Positions 32,053 to 40,606 are shown, numbered from the stretch's first letter. The stretch: DNA of 64,000 nt from Halolamina sp. CBA1230 (GCF_002025255.2 NZ_CP054587.1:2232001-2296000); one strand, 5' to 3'. Translations and numbers: made by a program. The notes: generated from the sequence alone by a model not told the origin.

Positions 32053-32642
32053 TGGAGCTGGCGCTGCTCTACAGCGGCGGGAAGGACTCCTCGCTGGCGG
32101 CGCTCGTTCTCGACCGGTTCTACGACGTCACCCTCGTGACCGCCCACTTCGGCGTGACCGAGGAGTTCGAGAACGCCCGTACGGCCGCCGACGCGCTGGG
32201 GTTCCCGTTCGATACCGTGGAGCTCGACCGCGAGGTGGCCGAGGAGGCCGTCGACCGCATGCTCGAGGACGGCTACCCGCGGAACGGGATCCAGCGCGTT
32301 CACGAGCACGCGCTCGAGGTCGTCGCCGACCGGAACGTGGTCGCCGTCGCAGACGGCACCCGCCGGGACGATCGGGTGCCGACCGTCTCCCGGGCGACCG
32401 CACAGAGCCTGGAGGACCGCCACGGGATCGACTACCTCTCACCGCTCGCGGGGTTCGGCCGCGGCGCGGTCGACCGGCTGGTCGAACAGGAACTCGACGT
32501 CGAGACAGGGCCGAGCGAGGAGATCGCCCGGGCCGACTACGAGGGCGAGCTCCGGGCGCTCATCCGCGAGCGCGGCGGCGAGGACGCCGTCCGGACGGTG
32601 TTCCCCGACCACGACCAGACGATCGTCCGCGGGCTGGCCTAA
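32052..32642 (+). CDS. PP-loop ATPase, diphthamide-synthase/asparagine-synthetase-like
   Basis: 196 residues beginning [20 protein letters not shown], a PP-loop that binds ATP for adenylation. ADGTRRDDRVPTVSRATAQSLEDR and LSPLAGFGRGAVDRLV follow; it ends FPDHDQTIVRGLA. It resembles N-type pyrophosphatases of tRNA or protein modification but lacks a clear substrate domain. Translationally coupled to the PDCD5 gene. Confidence 0.75.
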   Translation: MELALLYSGGKDSSLAALVLDRFYDVTLVTAHFGVTEEFENARTAADALGFPFDTVELDREVAEEAVDRMLEDGYPRNGIQRVHEHALEVVADRNVVAVADGTRRDDRVPTVSRATAQSLEDRHGIDYLSPLAGFGRGAVDRLVEQELDVETGPSEEIARADYEGELRALIRERGGEDAVRTVFPDHDQTIVRGLA

Positions 32643-32679
32643 CACAGGATTCAAGCGCCGGCGCCCGGAACGCTCGGCC

Positions 32680-33990
32680 ATGTACGACCGGCTGAAGGGG
32701 TTCAAAGACTTCTACCCCGACGAGATGGCGGCCCGCCGCGAGGTCATCGACACGACCGAGCGGGTGGCCCGCCGCTACGGGTTCCGGGAGATCGCGACGC
32801 CCGCGCTGGAGGACGTGGGGATGTACGTCGACAAGTCCGGCGAGGAGATCGTCGAGGAGCTGTACAACTTCACCGACAAGGGTGGCCGCGAGGTGACGCT
32901 CACGCCCGAGCTCACGCCGACGGTCGCCCGGATGGTCGTCGCCAAGCAGCAGGCGCTCTCGAAGCCGATCAAGTGGTTCTCCACGCGACCGTTCTGGCGG
33001 TACGAGCAGGTCCAGCAGGGGCGGTTCCGGGAGTTCTACCAGACGAACGTCGACATCTTCGGCTCGAAGGAGCCGGAAGCCGACGCCGAGATCCTCGCGT
33101 TCGCGGCCGACATGCTCTCGGAGCTGGGGCTGCCCGCCTCGGAGTTCGAGTTCCGCGTCTCTCACCGGGATATCCTCGGCGAGCTCCTGCGCTCGTTCGA
33201 CGAGGACGTCGACGTACAGGAAGCCATCCGCGCGGTCGACAAGAGCGAGAAGGTCGACCGCGCGGAGTACCTCGGCCTGCTGGCCGACGCCGGCCTCTCC
33301 ATCGAGGACGCCGAGGCGTTCGACGACCTGCTCGCGGCCGGGAACGAGGACCTGGACGCGCTGCTGGCCGAGACTGACCGGGGGACGCTGACCGACGCCG
33401 TCGAGAACCTCCAGGCGGTGCTGTCGGCGGCCGAGGACTTCGGCGTCCGGGAGCACTGTGCGGTGTCGTTGCGGACCGCACGCGGCCTCGACTACTACAC
33501 CGGCGTGGTGTTCGAGTGCTTCGACACGCAGGATCGCGTCTCCCGGGCCATCTTCGGCGGCGGCCGCTACGACGACCTGATCGAGTCCTTCGGTGGGCAG
33601 CCCACTCCCGCCGTGGGCGTCGCGCCGGGCGTGATGAACTCGACGCTGCCGCTGCTGCTGCAGGAGGCCGGCGTGTTCCCCGAGGAGTCGGTGTCGACGG
33701 ACTACTACGTGCTCACGGTCGGCGACACCCGCGAGGTCGCCTCCCGGATCGCCCGCGAGCTCCGGGCGGCGGGGAACGTCGTCGAGACCGACGTCTCCGA
33801 CCGCAGCTTCGGCGCCCAGATGGGGTACGCCGACTCGATCAACGCCGAAACGGTCGTGATCGTCGGCGAGCAGGATCTCGCGAACGACGAAGTGACCGTC
33901 AAGGAGATGGAAAGCGGGGACCAGACCACCGCGCCCGTCGACGAGTTCCCCGGCGATCGCGAACAGCCACGCTACGAGGACTTCGCGTAG
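32680..33990 (+). CDS. hisS: Histidyl-tRNA synthetase
   Basis: 436 residues, class II fold. Motif 1 region near LTPELTPTVARMV, motif 2 FSTRPFWRYEQVQQGRFREFYQTNVDIFG, the His-specific segments RTARGLDYYTGVVFE and GGGRYDDLIESFGG, then the anticodon-binding domain (DYYVLTVGDTREVASRIARELRAAG). It charges tRNA-His. 37 bases after the PP-loop gene, same strand. Confidence 0.97.
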   Translation: MYDRLKGFKDFYPDEMAARREVIDTTERVARRYGFREIATPALEDVGMYVDKSGEEIVEELYNFTDKGGREVTLTPELTPTVARMVVAKQQALSKPIKWFSTRPFWRYEQVQQGRFREFYQTNVDIFGSKEPEADAEILAFAADMLSELGLPASEFEFRVSHRDILGELLRSFDEDVDVQEAIRAVDKSEKVDRAEYLGLLADAGLSIEDAEAFDDLLAAGNEDLDALLAETDRGTLTDAVENLQAVLSAAEDFGVREHCAVSLRTARGLDYYTGVVFECFDTQDRVSRAIFGGGRYDDLIESFGGQPTPAVGVAPGVMNSTLPLLLQEAGVFPEESVSTDYYVLTVGDTREVASRIARELRAAGNVVETDVSDRSFGAQMGYADSINAETVVIVGEQDLANDEVTVKEMESGDQTTAPVDEFPGDREQPRYEDFA

Positions 33991-33995
33991 CGCCG

Positions 33996-34013
33996 CTGTT
34001 CGTCGGCGAACAG
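33996..34013 (+). terminator. Hairpin after hisS
   Basis: CTGTTCG-TCGG-CGAACAG, a 7-bp stem five bases after the hisS stop. Possible transcript end; no T-tract. Confidence 0.4.
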
Positions 34014-34156
34014 GTGACGGCTGCTACACGTCGGGGGTCGTCACGCTCCCGCCCCGTTCCCGACGCGGTCGGTCTCAGCTCACGGGGGGGCTGGTCGCGC
34101 TTTCATACTTGAAGTCGGCCCCCAGAGTTATGCTGTCGGGCAGCCCACTGCCGAGT

Positions 34157-34360
34157 ATGTCCACCATACTCCCGGCGGCGTCGATGGCGCTGCTGCAGCT
34201 GCCGCTCCCCGACGGGATGCTCGGGCAGGCGCTTCTGGCGTTGCTCGCCATCGCCGTCGTCATCGTCGTCGGCCGGGTGATCCTGAGTATCGCGTGGAAG
34301 CTGGTGCTGATCGCGTCGGTCGTGATCGGCGCGCTCTGGCTGGTGAGTACGGTCCTCTAG
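34157..34360 (+). CDS. Small hydrophobic membrane protein
   Basis: 67 residues from the ATG at 34157 (in-frame alternatives at 34130 and TTG 34109). Two hydrophobic helices around GRVI (GQALLALLAIAVVIVVG; WKLVLIASVVIGALWLVSTVL). No motif. Its stop overlaps the convergent trpG stop by four bases. Probably expressed, function unknown. Confidence 0.55.
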   Translation: MSTILPAASMALLQLPLPDGMLGQALLALLAIAVVIVVGRVILSIAWKLVLIASVVIGALWLVSTVL

Positions 34361-34995
34361 CCGAGTGCGCCGTCGAGGAAGTTCCCGATCACGTCGTGGC
34401 CAACCGCGGTTAGCACCGACTCAGGGTGGAACTGCACGCACTCGATCGGGTGCTCGCGGTGGCGAACCCCCATCACCAGCGCTTCGCTCTCCTCGTTCCC
34501 CGACTCGTCGGGCGTCGTTGCCGTGATCTCGAACTCATCTGGCAGTTCTGTCGCGACGAGCGAGTGGTAGCGGCCGGCCTGGAACCCCTGTTCCAGTCCC
34601 CGATAGACGCCCTCGCCGTCGTGGTCCACCGGGAACGCCTTCCCGTGGATCGGCCGCGGCGCGTGCCCGACGTCGCCGCCGTACTCGAACACGGCGGCTT
34701 CGAGGCCGAGACAGACGCCGAGCGTCGGCGTCTCGGGGCTGACCTCCCGGAGGACGTCCATCGTCAACCCCACGTCGCGCTCGTTTCGCGGGTGGCCCGG
34801 CCCCGGGCTGATCACGACGGCGTCGGGATCGACCGCTCGAACCTCGTCGAGCGAGGCCGTGTTCCTGAGGACTTCCACCTCGGCCTCGGGCGCGCCCTCG
34901 CCGACGTACTCCACGAGGTTGTAGGTGAACGAGTCGAAGTTGTCCACGAACAGCACCGTCGGCGCCTCGCCGCTGTCGGCAGTCGGGGTGCTCAT
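34357..34995 (-). CDS. trpG: Anthranilate synthase glutamine amidotransferase subunit
   Basis: 212 residues. VLFVDNFDSFTYNLVEYVGEG, VISPGPGHP, nucleophile Cys in LGVCLGLEAAVFEYGGDV, and His-Glu in CVQFHPESVLT. It supplies ammonia to TrpE. The usual CLGHQ reads CLGLE, a variation in the oxyanion strand. Overlaps trpE by four bases at the end of the trpDFEG unit. Confidence 0.95.
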   Translation of the reverse strand: MSTPTADSGEAPTVLFVDNFDSFTYNLVEYVGEGAPEAEVEVLRNTASLDEVRAVDPDAVVISPGPGHPRNERDVGLTMDVLREVSPETPTLGVCLGLEAAVFEYGGDVGHAPRPIHGKAFPVDHDGEGVYRGLEQGFQAGRYHSLVATELPDEFEITATTPDESGNEESEALVMGVRHREHPIECVQFHPESVLTAVGHDVIGNFLDGALG

Positions 34996-36629
34996 TCTGC
35001 ACCCCCTTCGATTCGCTCCAGCGCATCCAGTACGCCGCGGACCTTCTGTTCGGTCTCCTCGTACTCGCTCGCGGGGTCGCTGTCGGCGACGACGCCCGCG
35101 CCCGCACGGACGCGGACCGCGTCCGGCTCGTCGCCGTCGCCGTGTTCGACCGTCGCGGTCCGGATCACGATCGCCGTGTCGGCGTCGCCGGTCCAGGAGA
35201 AGTAGCCGACGCCGCCGCCGTACACGCCGCGGGGGTTCACCTCCAGTTCGTCCAGCAGCTCCATCGCGCGGACCTTCGGTGCGCCGGTGAGCGTCCCCGC
35301 GGGGAACGCGGCTCTGGTAGCGTCGAACCCGTCGAAGTCGGGGTGAAGGCGGCCGGTGACGGTCGACTCGATATGCTGGACGTGGCTGTACTTGAGCACG
35401 TTCATGAACTCCTCGACGCGCACCGAGCCCTGCCGGGAGACCTGTCGCACGTCGTTTCTCGCGAGGTCGACCAGCATCGTGTGCTCGGCACGCTCCTTGT
35501 CGTCCGCGAGCAGTTCGCCGGCCAGTCGGCGGTCCTCGACGGGGCTGGCGCCGCGGGCGCAGGTGCCCGCGATGGGGTTCGAGACCACGCGCTCGCCCGT
35601 GACCGAGACCAGGGTCTCGGGGCTGGCGCCGACGACCGAGCGGTCGCCGAAGGAGAGCAGGTACATGTACGGCGAGGGGTTCACCGCCCGCAGCGACTCG
35701 TAGAGGCCGAGCGTGTCCAGTTCGCCGGTGATCTCGTGGCTGCGGGAGACCACGCCCTGGTAGACGTCGCCGTCGAGGACGTGCTCCTGCATCTCGGCAA
35801 CGGCGTCCTCGTACGCCTCGCGGGGGCCGGCGGTGGCCGTCTCGCGTTCGAACCCGCCCGTTTCGGGTGGGATCGCGGCCGCCAGGTCGCCGGCGACGGA
35901 CTCGGCCTCGGCGACCAGTCGGTCGTACACCGTGCCGGCGTCGTCGTCCGCGGCGACGACTGGGGTGAACACCAGTTCGACAGTCCCCTCGCGGTCGTCG
36001 AACGCGAGCGTCCGGGTCGTGAGGACGAACTGCGCGTCCGGGACGACGGGGTCGGGGCGTTCGACGCCCACTTCGTCGAGGTGGAGATCGTAGACGGCGT
36101 CGTAGGCCAGGAAGCCGACCAGCCCGCCGTCGAGACGCTGGCGGTCGCTGGCCTCGAACCCGACGCGTTCGACGCCCGGGAGCGCGAGTCGCAGGCGGTC
36201 GAGCGTGTCGGGATCGTCCAGACCGTCGCCGCAGGTGTCGACCTCCTCGCCCGCGTCGGCGTCGAGGCCGTCGAGGAAATGCGCGGCGGGGCCGAACCCC
36301 TCGACCTCCGTGCGGTCCGGGTAGACGGAGACCAGCGCCTCGGGATCGTAGCCGACGAAGGAGAAGCGGGCGTGGCGGTCGGCCTCGTCGTCGGTGGCGG
36401 CGTCGCTGTGGCCGTCCGCGGGGGCGAACGCGCCCGCAGGGTCGCTGGAGGCGACCTTCTCCGCGCTCTCGAGCAGGAACGTGTGGTCGCTGCGGTCGGA
36501 GAGCGCGGCGTAGGCCGAGAGCGGTTCGGTGTCGGTGTCGAGCGTCGCGGTGAGCCGGGCAACTGCGGGACCGTCGACGTCGGCGAGCAGGTCCTCGAAC
36601 GCCTCCCGGGAGCGATCGAACGACGGCAT
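34992..36629 (-). CDS. trpE: Anthranilate synthase component I
   Basis: 545 residues. The chorismate-binding domain shows DGDVYQGVVSRSHEITGELD, SFGDRSVVGASPETLVSV, NPIAGTCARGASPVEDRRLAGELLADDKERAEHTMLVDLARND (read in parts) and PAGTLTGAPKVRAMELLDELE. It converts chorismate to anthranilate with TrpG. The N-terminal part has LLESAEK, the Trp feedback-site motif, preserved. Start overlaps the trpF stop. Confidence 0.95.
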   Translation of the reverse strand: MPSFDRSREAFEDLLADVDGPAVARLTATLDTDTEPLSAYAALSDRSDHTFLLESAEKVASSDPAGAFAPADGHSDAATDDEADRHARFSFVGYDPEALVSVYPDRTEVEGFGPAAHFLDGLDADAGEEVDTCGDGLDDPDTLDRLRLALPGVERVGFEASDRQRLDGGLVGFLAYDAVYDLHLDEVGVERPDPVVPDAQFVLTTRTLAFDDREGTVELVFTPVVAADDDAGTVYDRLVAEAESVAGDLAAAIPPETGGFERETATAGPREAYEDAVAEMQEHVLDGDVYQGVVSRSHEITGELDTLGLYESLRAVNPSPYMYLLSFGDRSVVGASPETLVSVTGERVVSNPIAGTCARGASPVEDRRLAGELLADDKERAEHTMLVDLARNDVRQVSRQGSVRVEEFMNVLKYSHVQHIESTVTGRLHPDFDGFDATRAAFPAGTLTGAPKVRAMELLDELEVNPRGVYGGGVGYFSWTGDADTAIVIRTATVEHGDGDEPDAVRVRAGAGVVADSDPASEYEETEQKVRGVLDALERIEGGAE

Positions 36630-37297
36630 CAGGCGTCCTCCGCCGTGGGCTCCGGTTCCACTGCACGGGTGGCCTCTTCGACGAACGCCGCCAGCGCGTC
36701 GTGATCCTTCCGGCCGGGTTCGTCGTCGCGTTCGACGCCGCTCGCGACGTCGACGGCGAACGGATCGACCGTCGCCACGGCGTCGCGGACGTTCTCGGGC
36801 GTGAGCCCGCCCGCGAGCACGAGCGGGGTCGAGAGTTCGTCGCGGAGCTCCCGGGTTCGCTCCCAGTCGTGCGTCTCGCCCGTGCCGCCGGCCCCTGACT
36901 CGGTCAGCGAGTCGACGAGCAGTGCGTCCGCGACGCCGTCGAGGGCGTGGGCACGATCAGGTTCGTCAGCGCCGACGGCGACGATCACGTCGACGCCCGC
37001 GCGATCGCGGATCTCCCGGACGTCGTCGGGGCCGAACTCGCCGTGGATCTGGAGCGCGTCCGGGGCCACGCGGTCGGCGACCTCGACGGCCGCGCCGACG
37101 CTCTCGGGGATGGTGACGGCGACGGTCGTGACGAACGGCGGGACGCTCTCGGCGAGGGTGGCGGCGCGTTCCGGCGCGACCTCTCGCGGTGTATCAACGT
37201 CTACGTCCGTGACGAACCCCAGCGCGTCGGCGCCGGCGTCGACCGCCGCCCGGACGTCCGTCTCCGTTCCGAGGCCACAGAGCTTCGCCCGGACCAT
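36629..37297 (-). CDS. trpF: Phosphoribosylanthranilate isomerase
   Basis: 222 residues. Starts VRAKLCGLGTETDVRAAVDAGADALGFV with the catalytic Cys (CG motif). LQIHGEF, STPLVLAGGLTPENVRDAV and FAVDVASGVE carry the catalytic Asp and phosphate sites. (Beta/alpha)8 fold. Overlaps both trpD (one base) and trpE (one base), so translation is coupled. Confidence 0.93.
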   Translation of the reverse strand: MVRAKLCGLGTETDVRAAVDAGADALGFVTDVDVDTPREVAPERAATLAESVPPFVTTVAVTIPESVGAAVEVADRVAPDALQIHGEFGPDDVREIRDRAGVDVIVAVGADEPDRAHALDGVADALLVDSLTESGAGGTGETHDWERTRELRDELSTPLVLAGGLTPENVRDAVATVDPFAVDVASGVERDDEPGRKDHDALAAFVEEATRAVEPEPTAEDA

Positions 37298-38307
37298 CAC
37301 TCGGCCTCGATCGGCTCGCCACAGAGCGCGTCGAACTTCTCGGCGGCGGCACCCTCGTCGATCGCTGCGGCGGCCTGCTCGACGCCGCCTGCGAGGTCGT
37401 CCGCGAGGCCGGCGACGTAGATCGCTGCGCCGGCGTTGGCGAGGATCACGTCCCGCTTCGGCCCGGTGACCGTTCCCTCGACGATCCCCCGCAGATCCTC
37501 GGCGTTCTCCTGGGGCGTGCCGCCCGCGATGGCGTCGACGGGGGCGCTGTCGAGGCCGAGATCCTCGGGCTCGATGGTGTACTCGGTGACTGCCTCCCCT
37601 TCGACCTCGGCGACCGTCGTGGGGCCGTGGAGCGCGATCTCGTCCATCCCGTCGCCGTGGACGACCAGCGCGTGCTCGACGGGCATGTGCGTGAGCGCCT
37701 CCGCGATCTGGGGGACGAGCGCCTCGCTGTACACGCCGAGCACCTGTGCGTCGGCGCCGGCGGGGTTGGTCAGCGGGCCGAGGACGTTGAAGATCGTCCG
37801 CATCCCCAACTCCTTGCGCGGGCCGATGACGGCCTTCATCGCGGGGTGGAACACCGGCGCGAGCATGAAGCCGATCCCGTCGCGTTCGATGGCGGCCTCG
37901 ACGGCGGGCGGTTCGGCCTCCACGTCGGCGCCGGCGACCTCCAGCACGTCCGCGCTCCCGGAGGAGGAGGAGACCGAGTAGTTGCCGTGTTTCGCGACGG
38001 CGACGCCCGCGCCGCCGGCGACGATCGCGCTCGTGGTCGAGACGTTGATCGTGTCGTAGTCGTCGCCGCCAGTACCGCAGGTGTCCACCAGCGGCCCGCC
38101 GTCGGGGTCGATCGTGCGCGCGGCGTCGCGCATCCCCTGGGCGAAGCCGGCGATCTCGGCCTCGGTCTCGCCTTTGGCCCGCAGCGCGGCCAGCAGCGCG
38201 CCGATCTGTGCCTCCGTCGCCTCCTCGAAGACCTGCGTCGCGGCCGTGCGGGCGTCGTCGACGCTCAGGTCCTCGCCGTCTGTCACGCGTCGGATGAGTT
38301 CCTGCAT
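37297..38307 (-). CDS. trpD: Anthranilate phosphoribosyltransferase
   Basis: 336 residues. DTCGTGGDDYDTINVSTTSAIVAGGAGVAVAKHGN contains the PRPP-binding glycine-rich loop, and PVFHPAMKAVIGPRKELGMRTIFNVLGPLTNPA the anthranilate/Mg sites. First gene of the trpDFEG operon. Confidence 0.95.
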   Translation of the reverse strand: MQELIRRVTDGEDLSVDDARTAATQVFEEATEAQIGALLAALRAKGETEAEIAGFAQGMRDAARTIDPDGGPLVDTCGTGGDDYDTINVSTTSAIVAGGAGVAVAKHGNYSVSSSSGSADVLEVAGADVEAEPPAVEAAIERDGIGFMLAPVFHPAMKAVIGPRKELGMRTIFNVLGPLTNPAGADAQVLGVYSEALVPQIAEALTHMPVEHALVVHGDGMDEIALHGPTTVAEVEGEAVTEYTIEPEDLGLDSAPVDAIAGGTPQENAEDLRGIVEGTVTGPKRDVILANAGAAIYVAGLADDLAGGVEQAAAAIDEGAAAEKFDALCGEPIEAE

Positions 38308-38323
38308 GGGTGGGGGATCCGAA

Positions 38324-38349
38324 TGTACGGATTGGGTGTATAGTGTACA
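38324..38349 (-). promoter_or_regulatory. trp promoter with two TGTAC boxes around the TATA box
   Basis: TGTACG (38324-38329) and TGTACA (38344-38349) lie 20 bases apart on either side of the minus-strand TATA (ACTATACAC, 38336-38344), about 30 bases before the trpD ATG. TGTACA is the TRP-box consensus bound by TrpY in Methanothermobacter, so a tryptophan-responsive repressor is likely. Confidence 0.5.
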
Positions 38350-38458
38350 ACTCTGTTCATCGACTTAACGCTGTCGTGTGTCGGAGTAGCACGCGACTGC
38401 GAGGCTGCCGAACACGTTCGGCCCAATGAGTTTGGCCGTGGCGGCTCGTGAGGTAGTG

Positions 38459-38536
38459 ATGTCTCAGCAGTCTCTCTACGCGGAGATCGGTGGACGGGAA
38501 GCGGTCGAAGCGGTGGTCGACGACTTCTACAGATAA
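38459..38536 (+). pseudogene. Truncated haemoglobin, 5' part, cut by IS200/IS605 element
   Basis: ATG at 38459 opens MSQQSLYAEIGGREAVEAVVDDFY, the start of a group I truncated globin including the B10-type Tyr. The element begins at 38531, adds one codon and a TAA (38534-38536). The rest of the gene resumes in frame at 40607. Confidence 0.85.
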
Positions 38537-38825
38537 GCAAGGCGAGTGCCCCGGGGCTTGACCCCGAGGGTGAAGCCGACACTCAAACGTGTTCTGTACG
38601 TTCGATATACTGTTCAATCGTCCCGCTAGAAACCTGACCCGCCGTCCCGATGCAGTACGACTGTTCCCAGAACCCACCACCCCACAGATACTCCTCCAAG
38701 TACGACTCATGCTGTTCCCACATTTCCCGCGCCGTGATGCTCTTAACAGTCCGTGCAATCTCGCTCGGCGCGTGTTTCGGGTGGGAGGAGAGGAACAGGT
38801 GTACGTGGTCGGGTGAGATGTGGAG

Positions 38826-38879
38826 TCGTTCGAGAGACTTCGTCTCTCGTGATCACGAAAATCGAAGATTTTCGGACGA
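38826..38879. repeat. Paired-hairpin insertion B in tnpA
   Basis: 54 bases. CGAGAGAC-TTC-GTCTCTCG (38831-38849), spacer TGATCA, CGAAAATC-GAA-GATTTTCG (38856-38874). Both stems are perfect 8 bp with a GAA/TTC triloop. The length is a multiple of three, but the spacer supplies the stop codon that breaks tnpA. Confidence 0.8.
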
Positions 38880-38969
38880 CGACAGTATCTCGTAGTCGTA
38901 CTCGTCGCACACGTCGCGGAAACTCGCTTCCAACGAATCTTCGATTGGTTCGAGAATCGCGTGGCGGTA

Positions 38970-39020
38970 CTGAGCGGGATCTTCGATCCCGCGAGGTACG
39001 CAAAGCTTCGCTTTGCTTGA
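38970..39020. repeat. Paired-hairpin insertion A in tnpA
   Basis: 51 bases, in frame. GCGGGATC-TTC-GATCCCGC (38974-38992), spacer GAGGTAC, GCAAAGC-TTC-GCTTTGC (39000-39016). The insertion separates CPK from YRH, which are adjacent in IS200-type transposases. GGTAC occurs both in the left flank (38966-38970) and in the spacer. Confidence 0.8.
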
Positions 39021-39139
39021 CTTCGGGCACCACACGAAGTGGTAGTTGACGTTGTACACCGTGTGATTCGACCGCTTCTCACCCATATCGAACCCACTCC
39101 ACCAACACAGTTAAGTATATCCAAAATATATACTCTTGT

Positions 39140-39295
39140 ATGACGAATCGTTTTGAAATCGACGGCGAGGAAGTTCTTGACGGCGAAGTCAAACCGTTCG
39201 GGAACAGCGCCCACGTCACCGTCCCCAAACGCTGGCGTGGAGCCGACGTGAAAGTCGTCCGAACCTCAGAACCTACCGAACAAGACGAAGAATGA
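39140..39295 (+). CDS. DUF2080 transposon-associated protein
   Basis: 51 residues: TNRFEIDGEEVLDGEVKPFGNSAHVTVPKRWRGADVKVV. This AbrB-like DUF2080 protein commonly precedes tnpB in haloarchaeal IS elements. It may autoregulate the element. Its TGA overlaps the tnpB ATG (ATGA). A TATA-like CAAAATATATAC lies ~17 bases before its ATG. Confidence 0.85.
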   Translation: MTNRFEIDGEEVLDGEVKPFGNSAHVTVPKRWRGADVKVVRTSEPTEQDEE

Positions 39296-40566
39296 CCGAC
39301 TCACAGGCACTCGTCAAGACTCTGGACTTCCAACTCGACATCCAGAGTGACAACGAGAGCCTGCTGTACGACGCCACGCTCGAAGCCCGCAAAGTGTACA
39401 ACGAAACCATCCGTCTCGCCAAAGAAGGCGTAGACTGGAACGTGATTCCTGACCGCGTGGCCGACGACGCCAACCTCGTGAAGAACACGACTCAGCGCGT
39501 TGTCGCCAAGGCTCTCGGTGCGATGGAGAACTACTACGAGTACGACGACTTCAGGCTCCCGAGTCACACCAAGGTCGGTGCGTACCCGCTCCGAGCGAAC
39601 TACGAGGAGGGGTACAACCTGTCGCTCACCGACGATGGCGACGTGGCGTTCCGAATCAGCGCAAAGCCGTACAAACACGTCAAGGGTGTCCTTGAAGGAA
39701 GTGATGCTCACCTCGATATTCTCAAGACCGCACTCGAAAGCGATGAGTGGAAGATTGGGACGGCAGAATCCCTGTTCCACAACGACAACGCCGAGTTGCA
39801 CGTCAACATCACCAACACCGAACAGACCGTTCGGGACAAACACAACTCACGGACGGTCATCGGTGTGGACGTGAACGAAGACAACGTGGCTCTCACCGCA
39901 CTCTCTGAGAACGGTGTGAAAGACACGTTGGTTATTGACTTTCCCGAAATTAAGTTCGAGCGTCACCGCTATTTCACGATGCGGAAGCGCGTCCAGAACG
40001 CGGGGAAAGATAGCATCCACAACACACTCGAAGGGCGCGAAGAACGGTTTGTCCGTGATAGACTCCACAAGGTATCTCGGCACATCGTGGCGTGGAGCCA
40101 GCAGTTCGAGAAGCCGTGCATCGTCTTTGAAGACCTCAAAGAGATGCGCGACAGTATCGACTACGGCACGCGGATGAACCGACGCTTGCACCACCTCCCG
40201 TTCCGCGCCCTTCAGTTCTATACATCGTACAAGGCCGCGTTCGAGGGGATTCCGACTACGTGGATTAACCCCGAATACACGAGCCAGCGGTGTCCGATGT
40301 GCGGGCATGCGGAGCGTGCGAACCGCAACAAGAAACGGTTCAAGTGTCGGTCATGTTCTCATCAAGACCATAGCGACCGTGGTGCAAGCGTCAATATTGC
40401 CGTGAAAGGCGTCAAGAAACTCGATTGGAATGTGCCTGCTCTCAACAGCCTTCCCGTTGTTCGGAAGGTGCGACGGCAGGCATCGGGGGCTGTGGACGCC
40501 CCGACCGTGACCCAACCGACCGTTCGAGGCTATCAGGCCGATGGTCGGATGGGAGTGTCCGACTAA
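39292..40566 (+). CDS. tnpB: TnpB RNA-guided endonuclease of the IS element
   Basis: 424 residues, intact. RuvC-like motifs: IGVDVNEDNVALTA (first Asp), PCIVFEDLKEMRD (Glu), and QDHSDRGASVNIA (third Asp). Zinc finger CPMCGHAERAN...CRSCSH lies between the last two. TnpB proteins use an RNA from the element's right end to cut the donor-type site and keep the element in the population. The right end (40567-40606) would hold the guide scaffold and the globin sequence would act as guide. Confidence 0.92.
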   Translation: MTDSQALVKTLDFQLDIQSDNESLLYDATLEARKVYNETIRLAKEGVDWNVIPDRVADDANLVKNTTQRVVAKALGAMENYYEYDDFRLPSHTKVGAYPLRANYEEGYNLSLTDDGDVAFRISAKPYKHVKGVLEGSDAHLDILKTALESDEWKIGTAESLFHNDNAELHVNITNTEQTVRDKHNSRTVIGVDVNEDNVALTALSENGVKDTLVIDFPEIKFERHRYFTMRKRVQNAGKDSIHNTLEGREERFVRDRLHKVSRHIVAWSQQFEKPCIVFEDLKEMRDSIDYGTRMNRRLHHLPFRALQFYTSYKAAFEGIPTTWINPEYTSQRCPMCGHAERANRNKKRFKCRSCSHQDHSDRGASVNIAVKGVKKLDWNVPALNSLPVVRKVRRQASGAVDAPTVTQPTVRGYQADGRMGVSD

Positions 40567-40606
40567 ACCACGGGAAGCCTCGGGGCTTGACCCCGAGGCA
40601 GTTCAC

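Larger units (their letters stand above)
38583..39086 (-). pseudogene. tnpA: IS200-type Y1 transposase tnpA, disrupted by two hairpin insertions
   Basis: One frame runs from ATG 39086 to TGA 38583. Pieces match the family: GEKRSNHTVYNVNYHFVWCPK, YRHAILEPIEDSLEASFRDVCDEYDYEILS, LHISPDHVHLFLSSHPKHAPSE with the HUH motif HVH, and SSGTIEQYIERTEHV with the catalytic Tyr. Two extra blocks interrupt it: 17 codons between CPK and YRH, and 18 codons between ILS and LHIS, the second containing an in-frame TGA (38853-38855). Without the inserts it would be about 132 residues, the normal size. The enzyme is probably inactive, so the element would need TnpA from elsewhere. Confidence 0.85.
38531..40606. 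mobile_element. IS200/IS605-family element (IS1341-like composite), 2076 bp
   Basis: The borders are set by the interrupted globin: upstream codons end TTCTAC (38530) and resume at GAT (40607) with no base gained or lost, as expected for single-strand IS200/IS605 transposition without target duplication. Both ends carry the subterminal hairpin sequence CGGGGCTTGACCCCGAGG (38552-38569 and 40581-40598); the right copy is a perfect 8-bp stem (40578-40598). Target end TTCTAC and right-end GTTCAC are similar, as the family requires. Contents: tnpA (minus), a DUF2080 protein and tnpB (plus), diverging from an AT-rich promoter region at 39087-39139. Confidence 0.88.

Noticed and set aside
34357-36666. 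A 769-residue fused protein on the minus strand
   Set aside because: Only its last part (trpG, from 34995) is real; the rest is an Arg-rich out-of-frame shadow of trpE.
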